From: Deinococcales bacterium
Lineage (GTDB): Bacteria; Deinococcota; Deinococci; Deinococcales; Deinococcaceae
DNA length: 8,420 nucleotides
Reading direction: 5' to 3'
NCBI GenBank assembly: GCA_025359705.1
Contig: JANYFS010000362.1
Location: forward strand, 1-8,420
The notes under the pieces are model-generated. The model was not told the origin of the DNA. It did no database searches and saw nothing but the letters and a program-made list of their open reading frames with translations. Shown piece by piece: positions 7,093 to 8,420 of the stretch. Numbering within the stretch: position 1 is the first letter of the stretch; each line of letters opens with the position of its first letter. The translations under genes and the position numbers were made by a program.

Positions 7093-7127
7093 GGACTCGA
7101 GTCCTTGGTATTTCGGGACTCAAGTCC
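7093..7127 (-). terminator. Terminator of the two-component operon
   Basis: GGACTCGAGTCC (7093-7104) pairs with GGACTCAAGTCC (7116-7127) along 12 positions, with one wobble or mismatch, around an 11-base loop. Read on the minus strand, the stem is followed by ATAGTATTTTATTTG, a U-rich tail. It lies about 45 bases past the response-regulator stop. The first arm is itself a 12-base palindrome centred on CTCGAG. Confidence 0.78.
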
Positions 7128-7152
7128 TTAAAAGTATGGCTTGTAACAATCA

Positions 7153-7182
7153 ACTATTGTAAATTATTGCAGGTTATTGCAA
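7153..7182 (-). repeat. Degenerate 10-base tandem repeat at the response-regulator stop
   Basis: On the minus strand the units are TTGCAATAAC, CTGCAATAAT and TTACAATAGT (7182-7173, 7172-7163, 7162-7153). The first unit contains the last sense codon and the TAA stop. The array is short and could be chance. Confidence 0.5.
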
Positions 7183-7905
7183 ATGTTCTTTGGCATAAAG
7201 CACTGCTTGCACACGGTCACGGACTTGCAATTTGTCGTAGACATTGAGCAAATAATTGCGTACCGTTTTGGCAGTAATGCCCAGCCGCAAACCGATTTCG
7301 GCGTTGCTTAACCCTTCCACCAGACCTTGCAAAATCTTTTGTTCGCGGTTAGTTAGGTCGGTGTGTTGGACTGGATTGCTGGCTATTAAATTGCTGGCTA
7401 CTGGGCTAGGAATTGCTGCAAGTGGGGCGGATAAAAAGTGCAAAATGCGCTCGGCAACCCCCGCCGAAAAAATCGATTCGCGGCGGGAAACCGCCCAAAT
7501 CGCCCGCTCGAGGTCGGCTCGGCTCGAGTCTTTGAGGACATAACCTTTGGCTCCTGCACGTAGGGCCGAAAAAACAGTGTCGTCGTCTTCTTGCATGGTG
7601 ACGATCAAAATTCGGATGTGGGAGTTTTGGGCGCAGATCGCTCGAGTGGCAGAAATTCCGTCCATGCCTGGCATCCGTACATCCATCAAAATTACGTCTG
7701 GGTTGCGCTCGAGGGCCGCCGCAATCGCTGCTTGCCCATCGCTGGCCTCGGCAATCACGTCAATCCCTGGCATCCGCTCGAGCATGGCCCGCAGCGACTC
7801 GCGGTAAAAGGCATGGTCGTCTACAATCATCAGCCGAATTGTTGCGAGTGGGACGGGTTCGCTCGAATTTTCGTTCAAATTTTCGCTCGGGTTCTCGGTA
7901 CTCAT
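7174..7905 (-). CDS. NarL/FixJ-family two-component response regulator
   Basis: 243 residues from ATG 7905-7903. GGAGAG (7918-7913) lies 7 bases before it, making this a better start than the in-frame TTG at 7920. Residues 1-22 are a Ser/Asn/Glu-rich tail. The receiver domain follows: acidic pair D29-D30, phosphate-accepting D75 in LMDVRMPGMDG, T103 and K125 in GYVLKD. A linker of about 40 residues leads to a LuxR-type helix-turn-helix (about 183-243: LTNREQKILQGLVEGLSNAE, then LGITAKTVRNYLLNVYDKL). All the key receiver residues are present. On phosphorylation by the partner kinase it should bind DNA and control transcription; targets are unknown. The start overlaps the kinase stop as ATGA, indicating one operon with coupled translation. 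Five CTCGAG sites occur, in all three phases. Confidence 0.96.
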   Translation of the reverse strand: MSTENPSENLNENSSEPVPLATIRLMIVDDHAFYRESLRAMLERMPGIDVIAEASDGQAAIAAALERNPDVILMDVRMPGMDGISATRAICAQNSHIRILIVTMQEDDDTVFSALRAGAKGYVLKDSSRADLERAIWAVSRRESIFSAGVAERILHFLSAPLAAIPSPVASNLIASNPVQHTDLTNREQKILQGLVEGLSNAEIGLRLGITAKTVRNYLLNVYDKLQVRDRVQAVLYAKEHLQ

Positions 7906-8420
7906 GCTAAATCTCTCCAAAATGGCAAGGTGACAGTGATCTTTGTTCCAGATGCGTTTTTCGGGCTATTCATTTCAAAATCCAGATCTCCAGAAAGATC
8001 TCCAGAAAGATCTCCAGCATCACCTCGAGCGGACACCTGCAAAGTCCCGCCCAACTCCTCGGCCCGCTCGAGCATCGAACGCATCCCCACCCCTGCGCGG
8101 TATGTTTGATCCATCTCCCCGCGCATCCCTACACCATCGTCTTTGATACACAGCAGAATTTGATATTTTTGAACCTCGAGTGTAAGCCAAATATGAGTGG
8201 CTCGAGCGTGTTTTTGTACATTGTTTAGGGCTTCGGAAGCAATGCGGTAAATTGCGACCTCGAGGGCTGCTGAGAGTTGGACTTTTTCGGGAAGCGCTAG
8301 GGCCACAGGAACACTCGAGCGGGCGCAGATTTCCGAGAGCGCTCCCCATAAGCCCAGCTCGTCTAGTGCGGGCGGGCGCAATCCATAAATTATTTTGCGA
8401 AGTTCGCTAACCGTACCAAG
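7902..8420 (-). CDS. Sensor histidine kinase, C-terminal catalytic part (NarX/DesK type; 5' end outside window)
   Basis: The frame is open from the window edge to TGA 7904-7902; 172 residues are visible. The sequence before and including LRPPALDELGL marks the end of a HisKA_3 dimerisation domain, so the phosphorylated histidine and the sensor lie beyond 8420. The HATPase_c domain follows: N box IASEALNNVQKHARA, G1 box DDGVGM, then GVGMRSMLERAEELGGTLQV and the final strand GTKITVTLPF. This type phosphorylates NarL/FixJ regulators, matching the gene that follows. Between the last two strands, where the family usually has a short PGxGT turn, there is an extra run of about 20 residues with GDLSGDLSGDLD, encoded by a 12-base tandem repeat. 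An apparent start at 8381 is only an internal TTG. Six CTCGAG sites fall in 519 bases, the densest of the coding regions. Confidence 0.93.
   Translation of the reverse strand, partial: LGTVSELRKIIYGLRPPALDELGLWGALSEICARSSVPVALALPEKVQLSAALEVAIYRIASEALNNVQKHARATHIWLTLEVQKYQILLCIKDDGVGMRGEMDQTYRAGVGMRSMLERAEELGGTLQVSARGDAGDLSGDLSGDLDFEMNSPKNASGTKITVTLPFWRDLA
7984..8019 (-). repeat. 12-base tandem repeat (3 copies) inside the kinase ATPase domain
   Basis: On the plus strand AGATCTCCAGAA occurs at 7984-7995 and 7996-8007 without change, and at 8008-8019 with one change (CA for AA at the end). It encodes repeated Gly-Asp-Leu-Ser in the kinase. Perfect copies suggest recent expansion. Confidence 0.9.

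Larger units (their letters stand above)
529..8319. repeat. Dispersed highly iterated palindrome CTCGAG (53 copies)
   Basis: Start positions by hand count: 529, 709, 743, 818, 891, 1035, 1118, 1218, 1284, 1321, 1387, 1609, 1759, 1880, 2244, 2541, 2659, 2766, 2820, 2933, 3174, 3213, 3234, 3351, 3519, 3849, 3935, 4070, 4110, 4185, 4251, 4380, 4473, 4620, 4755, 4840, 4872, 4894, 5455, 5852, 6350, 7096, 7507, 7523, 7641, 7708, 7777, 8024, 8067, 8175, 8201, 8259, 8314. A random hexamer at even base composition would appear about twice. Flanking bases show no obvious longer consensus. Copies occur in genes in every phase and in non-coding DNA. HIP1 (GCGATCGC) in cyanobacteria is the closest known parallel. 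Confidence 0.93.

Noticed and set aside
7918..7920. TTG at 7920 as start of the response regulator
   Set aside because: It overlaps the ribosome site GGAGAG itself; ATG 7905 has proper spacing and forms the ATGA overlap with the kinase stop.
7591..8109. 172-codon plus-strand open frame opposite the kinase and regulator
   Set aside because: It is antisense to two genes with clear conserved domains, and its residues show no recognisable protein pattern.
529..8319. CTCGAG copies as a CRISPR array or insertion-sequence remnants
   Set aside because: The word is only 6 bases with irregular spacing, no longer shared flanks, no target duplications and no transposase.
1..8420. tRNA, rRNA or transposase genes
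   Set aside because: I looked for tRNA-like arms and mobile-element proteins on both strands and saw none.

Overview
The window most likely comes from a bacterium of the Deinococcota (Deinococcus/Thermus group) or a close relative. The ValRS reads much like my recollection of Thermus and Deinococcus ValRS (for example GREKFLERVW and ATGGQDIR). A T-box leader precedes its operon, and one gene encodes a secreted, beta-barrel-like small protein, which fits an organism with an outer envelope. This placement rests on recalled family similarity, not on a search.

Layout, left to right. (1) 1-707, plus strand: the C-terminal part of a branched-chain amino-acid-type ABC transporter substrate-binding protein, closed by a hairpin at 708-749. 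(2) 756-1032: an extended -10 promoter and a T-box riboswitch with a Val (GUC) specifier, a UGGU acceptor-binding bulge and a terminator. (3) 1153-2211: an unrecognised acidic cytoplasmic protein with repetitive ends. (4) 2208-4832: valS, overlapping the previous gene by ATGA, followed by a bidirectional terminator at 4867-4905. (5) 4970-7018, minus strand: two AT-rich genes for secreted proteins, a small barrel-like protein and a larger beta-domain protein whose signal peptide is cut by an in-frame TAG. (6) 7093-7127: the terminator of a minus-strand two-component operon. (7) 7174-8420, minus strand: a NarL/FixJ response regulator overlapped by ATGA with a NarX/DesK-type histidine kinase that runs off the window.

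How the genes work together: uncharged tRNA-Val should relieve termination at the T-box and raise both the unknown protein and ValRS. The unknown gene is therefore placed under valine-charging control. The kinase and regulator form a signalling pair whose input domain is outside the window.

The most striking signal belongs to no gene. The palindrome CTCGAG occurs 53 times by my count in 8420 bases, against about 2 expected for a random hexamer. It appears in coding and non-coding DNA, in all three reading phases, in riboswitch loops and as the arms of terminator hairpins. It resembles, with a different sequence, the highly iterated palindrome HIP1 of cyanobacteria. The window also carries several short tandem repeats of 10, 12, 15 and 66 bases, most of them near gene ends.
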